Source: Spongilla lacustris (lineage: Eukaryota; Porifera; Demospongiae; Spongillida; Spongillidae). Taken from it: 64,000 nucleotides of DNA. Position 1 is the stretch's first letter, and the number at the start of each line of letters is the position of its first letter. The DNA is taken from positions 11,015,071 through 11,079,070 of the forward strand of contig OX442415.1 of NCBI GenBank assembly GCA_949361645.1. Direction: 5' to 3'. Under the pieces are notes generated by a model. The model did not search any database. It worked only from the letters and a program-made list of their open reading frames with translations, and had not been told where the DNA came from. This document shows, in pieces, positions 45,896 through 56,987 of the stretch. Position numbers and translations under genes: made by a program.

Positions 45896-46162
45896 GTACC
45901 ATTATGATGGGTCCATGCGCGTGAATTATTAATGCTTTTAACTTGGCTCTGGACGGTACTTTAGCTTTAACGCGTACTGTATACGTTCTCGTGAGCTGCC
46001 AAAGTCATTCAAGCACGAGACGATTGCAGGTTAATCGTTGTCGATCGTTTCCAATACGCAATAATGATCATAATCATTAATAATGTCAAATGTTTCAGGT
46101 TAAAACATAGATATTAGAGGTAAGCTATTGAGATCGGGATATACGCTTCCACTACCCCCCTT

Positions 46163-46200
46163 CCTTCTCAAAAAGGGCGGGGGGGGGGGGGGGGGGGGCG
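46163..46200. repeat. Poly-G tract
   Basis: AAAAAGGGCGGG followed by a run of G to 46198. Could form a G-quadruplex and is prone to sequencing error. Confidence 0.9.
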
Positions 46201-46240
46201 GCGCATAAGCCACGTGTATAGTTGTTGAAGTGAGAGAGCC

Positions 46241-46468
46241 AGCTCGCATGGATATCAGTATTGTCGAGGATTACTTTGTAAGAATCAATATCCTAAGGGC
46301 ATTTCGAAGGGAGAGAAGGACAATCTAAGGCGCAAATGCAAAAACTTCAAGTTCGACTGGGGAGTGCTCTATTTCAGAAGAGTGAAGAAAGGAGTTGAGG
46401 AGGAAGGGTGGAATAAAAAAAGACGCATTCTCGACTCCGACGAGTCATGTCATGCTGCATGGGATTGA
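46241..46468 (+). pseudogene. Integrase-like (H2C2-type) N-terminal remnant
   Basis: In frame 2 the sequence reads NQYPKGISKGEKDNLRRKCK then NFKFDWGVLYFRRVKKG, GWNKKRRILDSDESCHAAWD and a stop. This resembles the segment that enters the integrase zinc-binding domain in Ginger-type transposons and related integrases (YPxG..K..K..LRRK.K.F....G.LY...., RRILxSCH). The HxxH..CxxC part and the catalytic core are missing downstream. The remnant is short and isolated, so this is a family-level guess from motif order. Confidence 0.45.
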
Positions 46469-47112
46469 AAAGTATATATTCAGTACGATAATTGTATACC
46501 TATCTGTATGTGTACGTGTAGGAAGCAACTTAGGTAGAGATAAAACCATTCAAAAAAATATCCATGCATACAGTCGTTTCTTCTGGAAAAATATATATGA
46601 CGACTGATACTGGAATATTTGTACAACACTGCGACAAGAGCCAGAGATCCAGGGTTGCCGCGATATATCGCGGTTAAAGGCGTTTCTTCACTTGCAACCG
46701 CAATCCGGATTGATCCGGATTCTAATTAGTTTCATCGACCAAATCGAGTCGATGCGGTTAGGGCGTGCCGATACTGATGATTAATGGCCGCTGTCACGAG
46801 CCCGCTGGGAATGGCATGCATTTGCTTAGCGGCGTACATATATGGAGCTACGCAAAAGTCACCTTAGAAAAAGGGGACACGTGTTACATGTATACCATTA
46901 CTACCTCCGTTAGAGTCCTTAACCTGTGCGCGTTTACGTCTCGTATAATATATATGGATCAAGCATGCTTTTTGTATTTCTGCAATAGGTTTTTCATCAG
47001 ACTTCAGGACACACTGCTCCCACATACGTTCATATATGTGATTTGAATAACTCTTTCTTATTTAATTTTAGTAAAAACAGTGGGTTATTCCAAAGCGGAA
47101 GACAACACCTAG
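46469..47112. other. Noncoding region with a hAT-like end
   Basis: CAGGGTTGCCGCGATATATC at about 46654 resembles the CAGTGTTGCCGCGAT terminus of the nested hAT element (48784-55336). It may be one end of a related element whose partner was not found. A TTTCTTATTTAATTTTAG acceptor-like site lies at about 47052-47069. Confidence 0.45.
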
Positions 47113-47244
47113 ATGAGGTTAATTTTTCATGGAGTCCCAACTGATGATCAGCTGGATGACATTGCACATCACGACAGTGTGTTTGACTACGCAGGACTAC
47201 CAGCAGTTGATGAAGCACCAGCACCACCAGGCACCAGTCCCTAA
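47113..47244 (+). CDS. Short ORF, possible terminal exon
   Basis: Reads MRLIFHGVPTDDQLDDIAHH then DSVFDYAGLPAVDEAPAPPG and TSP, stop TAA 47242-47244. Composition is protein-like (acidic then Pro/Ala-rich). An acceptor-like site lies at 47069, with a stop between it and the ATG in this frame. I do not recognise it. Confidence 0.3.
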   Translation: MRLIFHGVPTDDQLDDIAHHDSVFDYAGLPAVDEAPAPPGTSP

Positions 47245-47526
47245 TACCGACAGTACTCAGCAATAACTGGAATATTATAGCTTAACATCGATATCACCGC
47301 TTGATTTTATAGTGTATTGCAGCCATTTCAAATGTACATATTTGAACTAAAACTTGTCGGTAAATTACATATAGTAATCGCGCGCGAGTACGTACTATTA
47401 CATGTAGTAGTGTGCAATACTAGAATGCGTAGAATTAACTGAACATGTTAATGTCGCGTGCCCTACCAAGCTGTCAACACATGGGAACAATATGTCATTG
47501 TGTAACAGGATATAGACAAGACTGTA

Positions 47527-48318
47527 TAGTCTCGTCCCCAGGCCCTGTTTTTTATAAGTTGCGGGGGGCGAAAAACAGGGCCTGGCAGGGTCCTAGCGCG
47601 CATGCGCTAGCCATTACCAGTATCGCCTACTGTTGTAATTTTCGTTTGTAAACCTTTCCGTACACCATCTCGTTCTCAGCGTAAACTCTTCCTCGTCCCA
47701 GACTGTCGTATATGTAGACATAGATATTAATATCTATGATGTAGAGTTTCGTACGTCGACTTAATACCCTTGCTCGTTCTTACCTCTCTACGATTGGTAC
47801 GTGTAGCCTCGGTAGGCTGGCCACCTCACGCTACTTGCCACCTTTAACCGAAGCCACAATGCTGACAACCTACTTGTACTCTCGTGGTGCGCACTCATTT
47901 GAAATACCCAACACTTGGCACAAAGGCCTTGTCCGTCGATACCTCGTCACCGATAGTTTTCCAAATGTAGGGTAGTTCCAATGAGTGCGCACCACGAGAG
48001 TACAAATAGGTTGTCAGCATTGTGGCTTCGGCTAAAGATGACAAGTAGCGTGAGGTGGCCAGCCTACACGTACCAATCGTAGAGGTGATCCAAGGAGCAG
48101 GGGTAGTAAGTCGAGTCGACGTAAGAAACTCTGACTGTCTGGGACGAGGAAGAGTTTACGCTGAGAACGAGATATAGTGTACGGAAAGGTTTACAAACAA
48201 CAGTATGCAATTATCAAGCGTTTGGTAATGGCTAGCGCATGCGCGCTAGGACCCTGCCAGTGCCCTGTTTTTCGCCCCCGCAACATATAAAAAAAAACAG
48301 GGCCTGGGGACGAGGCTA
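47527..48318. mobile_element. 792-bp foldback element, TAGTCTCG family
   Basis: Starts TAGTCTCGTCCCCAGGCCCT and ends with AGGGCCTGGGGACGAGGCTA. The inverted arms run about 370 bp and include GCGCGCATGCGCTAGCCATT and CTCAGCGTAAACTCTTCCTC with their complements. Flanks AAGACTGTA and CTGTCTGTA share six of nine positions, a possible decayed 9-bp target duplication. No coding capacity. Confidence 0.88.
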
Positions 48319-48984
48319 CTGTCTGTACAAATTAAACTGCATCGTCCCGATATGTCATTCCTCGCGATGCCGTACCAGGTTGTATTACAATGATGTACCG
48401 TTATAATTATGTGATAATACACGGGCCTGTACCGACGTGAAAACATTTCGTTGTGTACCGCGCGGTTACTTCACCGCGGTTTAACTGAGTATGCAATATT
48501 TCACGGAGTACGACTGAATGCGGTGATCACATTAAATAAGGAATACAGAGAGCAATAATCAAGTCTCCTGCAGCGAATAATTGACCTTGCTTTAGTCTAG
48601 AAGCTTGGAGTTCTGATGGTGTGCTTACGTGCCATACATCTTTGCTTTGATATGCTATTAATTTGGCAACAGTAAATGCACTTTCTGAAGGAGCGGTTAT
48701 AATTGAATCAGGAATGTTAAATAATATTTATATAGCCATATAAAGTATTTTACGTTCCTTCCACCACATATACATGTAAGTGGCAGTGTTGCCGCGATCC
48801 GAAAACGATCTCGGGATCGTCGATGCATATCCTGTATCGCATCCGGTATCGATAATCGGCGATGTTTATAATTATGTATCATCGAGGCTCGACGATACCT
48901 CTTTATTCATAACGACACTCACTAATTTTACTTAATTTAATGTCGGAAGGGAGTGTGGACTGTGGATAGTGAGTGTTGTACATG

Positions 48985-49560
48985 TAGCAGTACGACCACA
49001 AGGAATGCGCAAAGCTGGGTGTGGAAGCACTTCACAATAGAACGGCAGCCTGCTGCGAAGGAAAGATTCCCTCCCGCCAAGTGTAAACTGTGTCATAAAG
49101 TTGTGTCACGTGCCCACGGAACAACCCATCCAAAAGCTTGCTGTAAGTCGTCAAAGTAGTTCGCTGTTATTCCTTCTTGGTGATGTGTGATGCACGATTT
49201 TTCAAGCCAGAACTTTCAAAGCCTCTCATAGGCAGCCCCGAGATATGTTTTGGCTTGCCAACTAACTTAAGCGAGGAAAGCATAAAGGAAGCAAATGACC
49301 TATTAGTGAATGCCATTGTGTGGGGTATTTTCAACAGTTTATTCAAAAAATCTCACGCACGAGGTTCTTGTACTGCCACACAGAATTGAAACCGCTAAAT
49401 ATGAGGAGGTGAAAGACCTGATAGGTTCATCAGTTATTGAACTGATTCTAATAATAATTACTACCCAAAGGTGCAGCTAAAGAAAAGTCTTGCACAGGCA
49501 TCTTCAGTAACCATCACAACAGATGGAGCCACAATGAAGAACACAGGTGATTCCTACATA
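48985..49560 (+). pseudogene. BED-finger hAT transposase remnant
   Basis: One stretch reads SWVWKHFTIERQPAAKERFP then PAKCKLCHKVVSRAHGTTHP and a stop, matching a BED zinc finger (W..F, C..C, H). Further on, SLAQASSVTITTDGATMKNT corresponds to the first catalytic aspartate region of hAT transposases. The frames between are broken, and the coding sequence is cut by a G-rich insertion at about 49598. A short later piece around 49945-50870, split by the 49991-50811 element, may continue it. Confidence 0.75.
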
Positions 49561-49597
49561 CAATGTAGCTAACACTGGCCATTGGTAGTGTACAGTG

Positions 49598-49740
49598 TGT
49601 GTGTGGGGGGGGGAGGGGGGTGAAGCAAAATAGAAGCTTGTCCGGGGGTGGGGGGGGGGGGGGGGGGGGGGGGGAGGGGGGCAGGCATTTACAAGTCTGT
49701 CCCAGGGGACATAATAAATGCTTGTGCAGTGGTGCTTAAC

Positions 49741-49784
<44 letters not shown>
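49598..49784. repeat. Poly-G-rich insertion
   Basis: G-runs at about 49601-49617, 49644-49681 and 49743-49782 around a short unique core (CATTTACAAGTCTGTCCCAG). It interrupts the hAT remnant. Strong G-quadruplex potential; base calls and lengths are doubtful here. Confidence 0.85.
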
Positions 49785-49785
<1 letters not shown>

Positions 49786-49990
49786 TTTGCAATTATTGTC
49801 ATCCATAGGGGTGTACTGTTAGATAATGGAATAGCACGACAGCTATTACCTGCTCTGCATGGTTGTTTATGTTAACAGCCTGCAACTCCATTATACCAAT
49901 TTTTATACACTTTGTACTGTTCTTCAATTCAGTCTAGCTGCAGTTCACACATGTGCATGGCACTGTTTGTCTTAACCGGTCACATCTAAG

Positions 49991-50811
49991 CAGTGATGCC
50001 GCGGCCAGCACGGACCGTCCGTGACCGTATTCATTTGACGGTTTTTGACGGCCGACCGTGACCGTGACCGGGAAGCTTACCGATCACGTGATTAAACCGT
50101 GAAAAATAATTGGCCGTCAAATTTATTTGCTGGCCGTCCGTGGCCGTCAGAACTTTTGACGGTCCATTAAGCCTATCACGTCACTAGCGTCACGTGCAGT
50201 GGATTATAGTTCCATAGCCACGTGTTGGTGACAGTCGGGTGGGTTTGCTGCAGACTTCACCGCGCTATCAGGTGGCTTATCCTCAAAGGTTCTTGGAAAG
50301 ACGACATTTGCCTATTTACGTTGTCCCCCTCGCCATGACATAGTCTCGTCCCCAGCCTGATAAATATGCATCCGCTGCTGCCGAATGTGAGTCTGGGGAC
50401 GCGACTTGCCATGATTATGCGTTATCGCGTGGATTCCACGTGCGAGCGAGTTTTCTCCCAGTTGAGACTCATTGTGAAGATGGAGGATAGATCCAGCCAG
50501 GATTGAATCTGTTCTCTTTCTCAGCTGCAATAAAACCTTTAGTTAATTGAATCTGTTCTTTCACACTTGTTTTGCTATGCCCATGCATACCGTTCATGAA
50601 CCATTTCTATTGATACGTGCATGCCAAACTTCTATAGCATAAATAATGACCGTCCGTGACCGTATTAAAATTTTGACGGTTGACGGCCAGCCGTGTACGT
50701 GACCGTATTGAAATCATACGGTCCATATTTGACCGTGAACGTGACCGTCTATATCCAAACGGCCAGCCGTGAACGTGACCGGATTGTCAAAAGCTGGCCG
50801 CGGCATCACTG
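49991..50811. mobile_element. 821-bp non-autonomous hAT element with GACCGT repeats
   Basis: Termini CAGTGATGCCGCGGCCAGC and its exact complement; target duplication CATCTAAG on both sides (49983-49990 and 50812-50819). Both subterminal regions are packed with CCGTGACCGT / GACGGCC words, which look like arrays of transposase-binding sites. No transposase inside. A smaller foldback (50341-50407) has inserted into it. Confidence 0.95.
50341..50407. mobile_element. 67-bp TAGTCTCG miniature element
   Basis: TAGTCTCGTCCCCAG at the left and CTGGGGACGCGACTT at the right. Flanks GCCATGACA and GCCATGATT match at seven of nine positions, consistent with a 9-bp target duplication. It is the smallest family member seen here. 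Confidence 0.75.
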
Positions 50812-50998
50812 CATCTAAGTGGACAAAATGCAACTACAACTGAGCTGTGGAAACAATTTGAAGATGCAGCAGGTATGTACATAGATTGCTGCACATTTGA
50901 AATAATGGATCCATGTCTTCAGATTGAATTAGTCACCCGCTACCGTGTCCATCCTGGCATCATCAGGCTAATCCACAGGGCTACAATCACTGCTTGTG

Positions 50999-51290
50999 TA
51001 CATCAGGGGCGGACGGAGGAATTCGGAGAGAGGGGTGTCCAATACGAATTTGATGAAGGGGCGGGGCAGGAGATGATGGTTCCTTAGGGGTCTGGGGCTG
51101 AGCCCCAGAATTTTTTTTGTATCACAAGGCTAGGAGTGTTAGTATCGAAAAGATTAATTAGCCACGCCGATAGTGAATTACTTAACGGTATATGTCCATA
51201 TACGTGCGTCCCCATGCACACATCAATGACATCATATGTATCGGGGTCTGGGGAGGAGCCCCAGAAGCTGGAGCATTTCATACTATTAGC
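50999..51290 (+). repeat. Repeat with GGCGGA end and GGGGTCTGGGG motif
   Basis: CAGGGGCGGACGGAGGAATT followed by AGGGGTCTGGGGCTGAGCCC, and again GGGGTCTGGGGAGGAGCCCC at 51242. The same blocks occur at 52937 and 61098. The CAG.GGCGGA start is typical of hAT-type MITE ends. The right terminus was not found. Confidence 0.55.
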
Positions 51291-52782
51291 GATCTCGAAG
51301 TCGAAATCGTTTAATAATTGGCAGATGCTGGACTTTAATGTATTAAAACAACGTATTTAGTGCTTTCAAACAGGCTTGGCCTATTAGATTTCTACACTTT
51401 AATTGCTGCTTACTATATAGGAACTAACTTATCATGAAGCGAAAACAAAATACTAACTATTAAGTAACATTTTTGGTTACTATACAAAGGGAGTTTCTCA
51501 TTCTCGTGCACAACTGACCATGCTAAAGAACTCCATTATTCACATGACTTCTCTAATGCACCACGTACATGTTAATCACTTGGAACAGGAATTTATATCC
51601 CACACCATGCATGATCAATGAAGCACATCATGCTAAAAGGGTTGAGAATTGCTAGCCAGTTTATTCCCTTCCCCCCCCCCCCCCCCCCCCCCACCACACA
51701 CACTCCTACCCACTACCCCTTCACCAATAAAAAGGGTTGCTTGTTGGCAATATGTGACAGGGTATATGTAATATGGAACACTGAAATGTGCTTGGGCTTA
51801 TACTGCCCTATATGTAATCAAGCTACACGAAGGTATAGATTTGAATACCAGAATACATACTGCCTATAACACACACGTAATTTAAATAGCTTTCTATAAC
51901 TGAGTCAGGGCGCGCAAAATCAGTCAAAGCATACACATAGAGTTAACAAATTAGGATGATCATGATGTATAACGCCATAACGTACAATTGCTGGTGCATG
52001 CATGATGCGACAATCTTCTTGCCTTGTGGGTGGATCCAAGCCTGTCAGGTCAGGGTTTGACCTGCCAGGCCAAGTGGACAGTACGGCCGACCTGTCAGGC
52101 CGTGTTGGCCTTTGGCAACCCTGATCCAGCCTTTTGCAAAATATGTAAACTAGTCTGGCGGGCCTTACTACCGCGTATGGTCAATCATATCTTTAAGAAT
52201 ATTACGTTACTGATTCCGATTCAAGGCAAATAAAATTCTATTTGGTGAGTATAAGGTCCTATACATTTACGTTTCGGTTCGATTGCATGCATACTGGTGT
52301 ATGGGGTGACGAAATCGCTTCAAAGCATACGGTACTATACATGTAATTGCATTTATATGTGCGCGATGTGGGCTAATTATATTCATCAATGGTTCCAAGG
52401 GGGGTGTCCGGACACCCTGGACTCCCCCCCTGTATCCGCCTCTGTACATGTACGTCAGTACAAATCTTAAGAAGAATTCATTTCATCCGTATTTTTATTG
52501 CAATGCAAGTTAGTTGCAGAGTCGAATCGTATCTATCAATGTCAAGCAAAACAGCAATATGGTCCCTTTTTGTGTCTTTGTGTTCTTAATATGTTTTTTA
52601 CATTTTTTAAATATCTTTTTTACCCAGTTTTGTGATGTACTGCATGCATGCAATCTAGGTGCATGCATATTAATTGATATCTTCACCACAAGGTTGTTTT
52701 AGCTGCAGACTTCAACCTGTGAAAGGTAACATTAAGCTGGAAACTGCCCAAAACGTGGTAGTGACAATCTTTTACCATGGTT
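51291..52782. other. Noncoding interior of the nested hAT
   Basis: Contains a poly-C tract (51671-51692). A CCTGTCAGG/GGCCGACCTG-rich segment at 52035-52128 ends in GGCAACCCTG, like the CAGGGTTGCCGAAGGCC end at 56182. An isolated element end CCTGTATCCGCCTCTG lies at about 52430-52445. No gene was recognised. Confidence 0.5.
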
Positions 52783-53096
52783 GTTACCATGGGCGTCCCT
52801 AGCATTTCTGGAAGGGGAGGGGCCAGGATGAAGGCGAGGGGCGCCGATGGGCGGTGCTTCCCCGGGGAGGGTGGGGGAGGGGGGCACCCTTCCCGCCCAG
52901 CTAGGGGGTATGGGGGAGCGCTGCAAGCTCCCCCATAGGGGTCTGGGGCGGAGCCCCAGAAGCCAACGCTTTTTGCGGTGAAAGACTCCGAAAACTGCTC
53001 AAAAAAGGCATCCAGGAGCTAGGACTTTTACAGACTAAAGTAGCACCTATTTTATTTATACGTGTATACAATGCAAGAATAAAGCAGAAATAATAT

Positions 53097-53914
53097 GGGA
53101 CAGTTTCCGCGAAAATGTCCGAGTTTTATAACATTATAATCTTATAAAAATGCTTCTTGTTTGAGTCGCTATATCTTCCGAACGCTAAACGGTATCGAAT
53201 TTCTATTTTCAAAAGTTCATACTACACCATTTCGCTATGATAAATTACATTTTGGAGTATTGCACTTGCTCCATGCCAGTATTGCAACGTTCGATACCCG
53301 ACCGGGTTCAAACCCGTCATAACTTTGGGTAGGAGTAATCAAATCGCTTCAAATTTGGTTTGTAGGTACAGAGGTCCTATACCTATCGATTTGTACTGTT
53401 CGCTAATTTTTATGCCATCCGTTACGGAGATACAGTTGAACAAACTACGTGCACTTTTTCCCGCTCGTTTCGCGCCTATGATATAACAACCGCCTCCCCA
53501 TACATTGAGCGGGACGCGATTTGCCAAAATCATTGGCACGAATCGAGCGGGATAAAGTGGACGTAGTTTGTTCAACTGTATCTCCGTAACGGATGGCATA
53601 AAAATTAACGAACAGAACAAATCGATAAGTATAGGACCTCTATACCTACAAACCGAATTTGAAGCGATTTGATTACTCCTACCTAAAGTTATGGCGGGTT
53701 TGAACCTGGTCGGGTATCGAACGTTGCAATACTGGCATGGAGCAAGTGCAAGACTCCAAAATGTAATTTATCATAGAAAAATGGTGTAATATGAACTTTC
53801 GAAAATAGGAAGTTGATAGCGTTTAGCGTTCGGAAGATATAGCGATTCAAACAAGAAGTATTTTTATAAGATTATAATGTTATAAAACTCGGACATTTTC
53901 GCGGAAACTGTCCC
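53097..53914. mobile_element. 818-bp foldback (MITE-like) derivative of the giant element
   Basis: Starts GGGACAGTTTCCGCGAAAAT and ends with its complement, and is an inverted repeat throughout. It has the same AACGTTCGATACCC, TATACCTATCGATTTGT and loop words (CGCCTCCCCATACATTGAGC) as the copy at 28626-29441. ATAT lies on each side. The loop is in the opposite orientation relative to the other copy. Confidence 0.92.
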
Positions 53915-54222
53915 ATATATTATCTCTAAATAAAGTTACAACAGTAATTGATTGGTAGCTGGACGCTGGAAATTTGAATGCTATAGCAATTGCCAAACTG
54001 AATTACTTTTCGATCTCCTCAGAACAGGTATTTTTCCATAACCAATATAATGTCATGTTAGATAGTTGGGAGTATCAGTTTATAGAGCGTTCGCACTTTT
54101 AATATGCTTGTTTTAAGTTAAAATAAGAACAGTGATTAAGCTCAGCTTCTATATGTTCGACGCCCCGATCTTTTTGTATTCATACTTATAATTGACTCTC
54201 CCCCTCCCCTCCCTTCAGTCTT

Positions 54223-54341
54223 CCTTTCTAGCGCGGCATGGCTTCGTGTCCGCGCACCGGTACGCAAAAATAAATATAATATTCAAGCATTATGTTGCGT
54301 CTACCGGTGCATAGACACAAAACAGTGCCGTGCTAGAAAGG
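54223..54341. repeat. 119-bp hairpin
   Basis: CCTTTCTAGCGCGGCATGGC on the left pairs imperfectly with GTGCCGTGCTAGAAAGG on the right, with CACCGGTACGCAA / TTGCGTCTACCGGTG in the inner arm. It is probably another small foldback element. Confidence 0.75.
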
Positions 54342-54349
54342 GGGTGGGG

Positions 54350-54420
54350 TGGGGGAGGGGGCGCCATAAAGCGGGGGGGGGGGGGCCATATGGCGGGGAG
54401 GGGGGGGGCATCTGCCCCAA
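54350..54420. repeat. G-rich low-complexity tract
   Basis: Several G-runs (about 54341-54360, 54374-54384 and 54396-54410). Confidence 0.85.
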
Positions 54421-54926
54421 ATGCCCCCCCTATGCGGACGCCACTGGTTACAACCTTGTTAATAACGTTGTAACGACCATGCATGTAACAAGCTTATAAC
54501 AACCATGCACACAAGGCTGCCACAAGGTTGTCACCAGCTTGCCATTTTTACTTGCATGGGTTTGTATGTGCATATGTGTACATGTGCACATAGTACTGAT
54601 AGACCATTTAAAAAAAACCTCTGATGTGGTGGACAACACATTGAGCTGCATACACACATGTTGCTGTTCTGGCTCGCAAGTATCTAGCCATTCCAGCCTC
54701 ATCAGCACCATCCGAGCGTGTTTAGTTGTTTACTCAACCACAAAGAAGAAAAAAAGATGGCGGATTTTGCCCTCCCATCTTCACCAAGTCTTATTCTTAC
54801 GACACAATCGTGCAATTTTAGCACACTTGTGCGACCTTTTGTAAGTCACAAAATTTCATCATAAGAGATCAATATTAAAAACTCGTTTATTTCTGGTATA
54901 CGCGTGGTCTGTACGCGCGTGCACTT

Positions 54927-55047
54927 TAGTCTCGTACCCAGACCCTGATTACCACAGCTGCGGATGGATTACATCACGTGACTCTACCACGTAGCGGTGA
55001 TGTAATCCATCCGCAGCTGTGGTAATCATGGTCTGGGTACGAGACTA
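54927..55047. mobile_element. 121-bp TAGTCTCG hairpin element
   Basis: TAGTCTCGTACCCAGACCCT and its complement form the ends. The arms extend almost to the centre (CACAGCTGCGGATGGATTAC). Flanks CGTGCACTT and GGTGCACTT match at eight of nine positions. The 9-bp duplication with long inverted arms suggests a Mutator-like (MULE) miniature element. Confidence 0.9.
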
Positions 55048-55344
55048 GGTGCACTTTGTATGGTTCAAAGAAGCCATGCATTTATACAGCATTTGCAACA
55101 GATACAGTTCCAGTGCAATCATTTATAAGCTTACTGCTTAGTGTTTACTAGACAAATTCCTTACACTGCTATTGTCACTGCCCTATGTAGCCATTTTTTA
55201 TTAGATCGTCGATTAGGCTCGTAGATCGACGATATAATGAGTATGAATATTCGTCGATATAATGACTCGACGATGCATACTAATTGCGATCCATTAATTC
55301 GTAATCGACGATATAATTAGAATCGCGGCAACACTGGTAAGTGG

Positions 55345-56565
55345 GTAAGCTTTTCTAAAGCCTGCATGTTTCGTCTTCTTTCATATATACTTATCAAGTT
55401 TTTTTATTATGTATTTGCACCCATCAAAACATCTCTTCAGCGTACAACCCTCAGACAAATGGCTTAATTGAAGCAAGTCTTATAAAGTTGTGAACAGCAG
55501 CTAAGACGACCGGGAAGGAATGACTACGAGCGTTGCCATTTTATTACGCAAAGGTCCGCGAACGTGACACAATGTATTTTAGTAATGTAGGTCTGAAATA
55601 ATGAATGTATAAATACTTTTACTCATTTTATGCTTCATATCCGACATTATCAATATATCTCGACTGGTAGAATAATTGTAATAATATAATTATATATATA
55701 ATTATATAGCCTAATGTACGTTGGAATTTTTGTGGTTTACTAGCTGATTCTATCAGGAAGCATGTTACATGTATGAAGTGCACGTGTCGGGGCACATTAA
55801 AAAAAAATTCGATTCCAGCTATACGTATACCGTATTTGGATAGCGGTGCCGGCAACTGGCAAATACATGTACTTATACAACCAAGTGTAAGTGAAACTGC
55901 CTCACGCAAAACGGCTTAGAAACATTCTCCTCCTCGTTCCTTCCGGATATCATCAGTCCGTTCAAGGTAATGTATAGAAATAAAATCATTATGTGAAGTA
56001 AAAGAAACCATACATCCTGGTATATATATACTGCAATTAACGTTCAGTAAATCCATAACACATACCATATTTGCAGAGGCCTGACTCGACAACAGGACAT
56101 GTATGCATGTTTGCCCTTTCCGTAAGAAACATCCCTTCCAATGTACAAACTACCATGTCAGTTATATCATATTATGAAGCAGGGTTGCCGAAGGCCAACC
56201 CGGCCTGGCCTGTCAGGCCGACCTTTCAGGCCGGACCATCCGGCCGGCCTTTCATGCAGGCCAGACCCGGATTGCCAAGTACTCATCTCGCAAGCTTAGA
56301 AATTCTTGGAATGAGTTGTGCAATATCCACTATGCAAGGGGATCTATAGGAAAAGTAGCATTCACTTGTCGTATCTCAGGAACTAAAAGCCAAGCATCAA
56401 ATTCATCTTTATCCCTGCAGTGACATGTCATAAATGTACATACAAATACAGGTTAGAACTGATGAATGCACTTGCTTGTACTAGAGGGCAGGTACACAAT
56501 GTCACACTGCAGCTGGTGACAGACTGGCACTGACTAAGGCAACCCAATGTAAAAAAAACGAAGGA
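55345..56565. other. Noncoding stretch
   Basis: No gene was recognised. CAGGGTTGCCGAAGGCC near 56182, followed by GGCCTG/CAGGCCGGCC-rich DNA to about 56275, looks like an end or a short copy of a hAT-type MITE related to 52035-52128. A TATATATAATTATATA tract lies near 55690. Confidence 0.5.
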
Positions 56566-56566
56566 A

Positions 56567-56855
56567 ACAAGATATAAAAAACATTCTCTCTGAGAAAGTT
56601 GGTGGTATATAGGATTTGAAGGCAATGGTGGTGTAAAAAGGAATGGAACAAGGGATCAACGATGATACGAAATTTTTTTAACAGTCCTATATTTAGCAAC
56701 GTAAAATGTACGTACTACAAAAATGCTAAATATAGAATTGTTAAAAAAAATTCGTATCATTGTTGATCCCTTGTTCCCTTCCTTTTTACACCACCATTGC
56801 CTTCAAATCCTATATACCATTAACTTTCTCAGAGAGAATGTTTTTTATATCTTGT
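56567..56855. mobile_element. 289-bp near-perfect foldback element
   Basis: ACAAGATATAAAAAACATTC at the left and its exact complement at the right; the arms continue through CTCTCTGAGAAAGTT and GGATTTGAAGGCAATGGTGG to a short loop near 56700-56725. It lies about 130 bp upstream of the 56988 first exon. No coding capacity. Confidence 0.92.
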
Positions 56856-56987
56856 GTAACTTAATAGTCGTCCAAGGCTATGCCTAATACAGTTTGACAA
56901 ATTAAAACCTTTGAGCGAGAATTTATTTCGCGACGGTATGCAAGTTAAGATAAAAAGAGGCGCGATATAAAAAACATCGGCCTACGG

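Larger units (their letters stand above)
52788..54449. mobile_element. Possible GGCGTCC-ended element hosting a foldback insertion
   Basis: CATGGGCGTCCCTAGC at the left and GCGGACGCCACTG at the right are plausible hAT-type ends. Both sides are G-rich, and flanks GGTTGTTAC and GTTACAACC are inverted relative to each other, so no clean duplication can be shown. Inside are a GGGGGAGCGCTGCAAGCTCC hairpin near 52914, the 53097-53914 foldback and the 54223-54341 hairpin. Confidence 0.35.
48784..55336. mobile_element. Nested 6.55-kb hAT element with perfect 8-bp duplication
   Basis: The left end CAGTGTTGCCGCGAT (48784) and right end ATCGCGGCAACACTG (to 55336) are perfect 15-bp inverted repeats. GTAAGTGG flanks both sides (48776-48783 and 55337-55344). 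Subterminal ATCGTCGA / TCGACGATA words are scattered over the outer ~150 bp on both sides, as expected of transposase-binding sites. Inside lie BED-finger transposase remnants and several later insertions (49991, 50341, 53097, 54223, 54927 and others). Confidence 0.93.
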
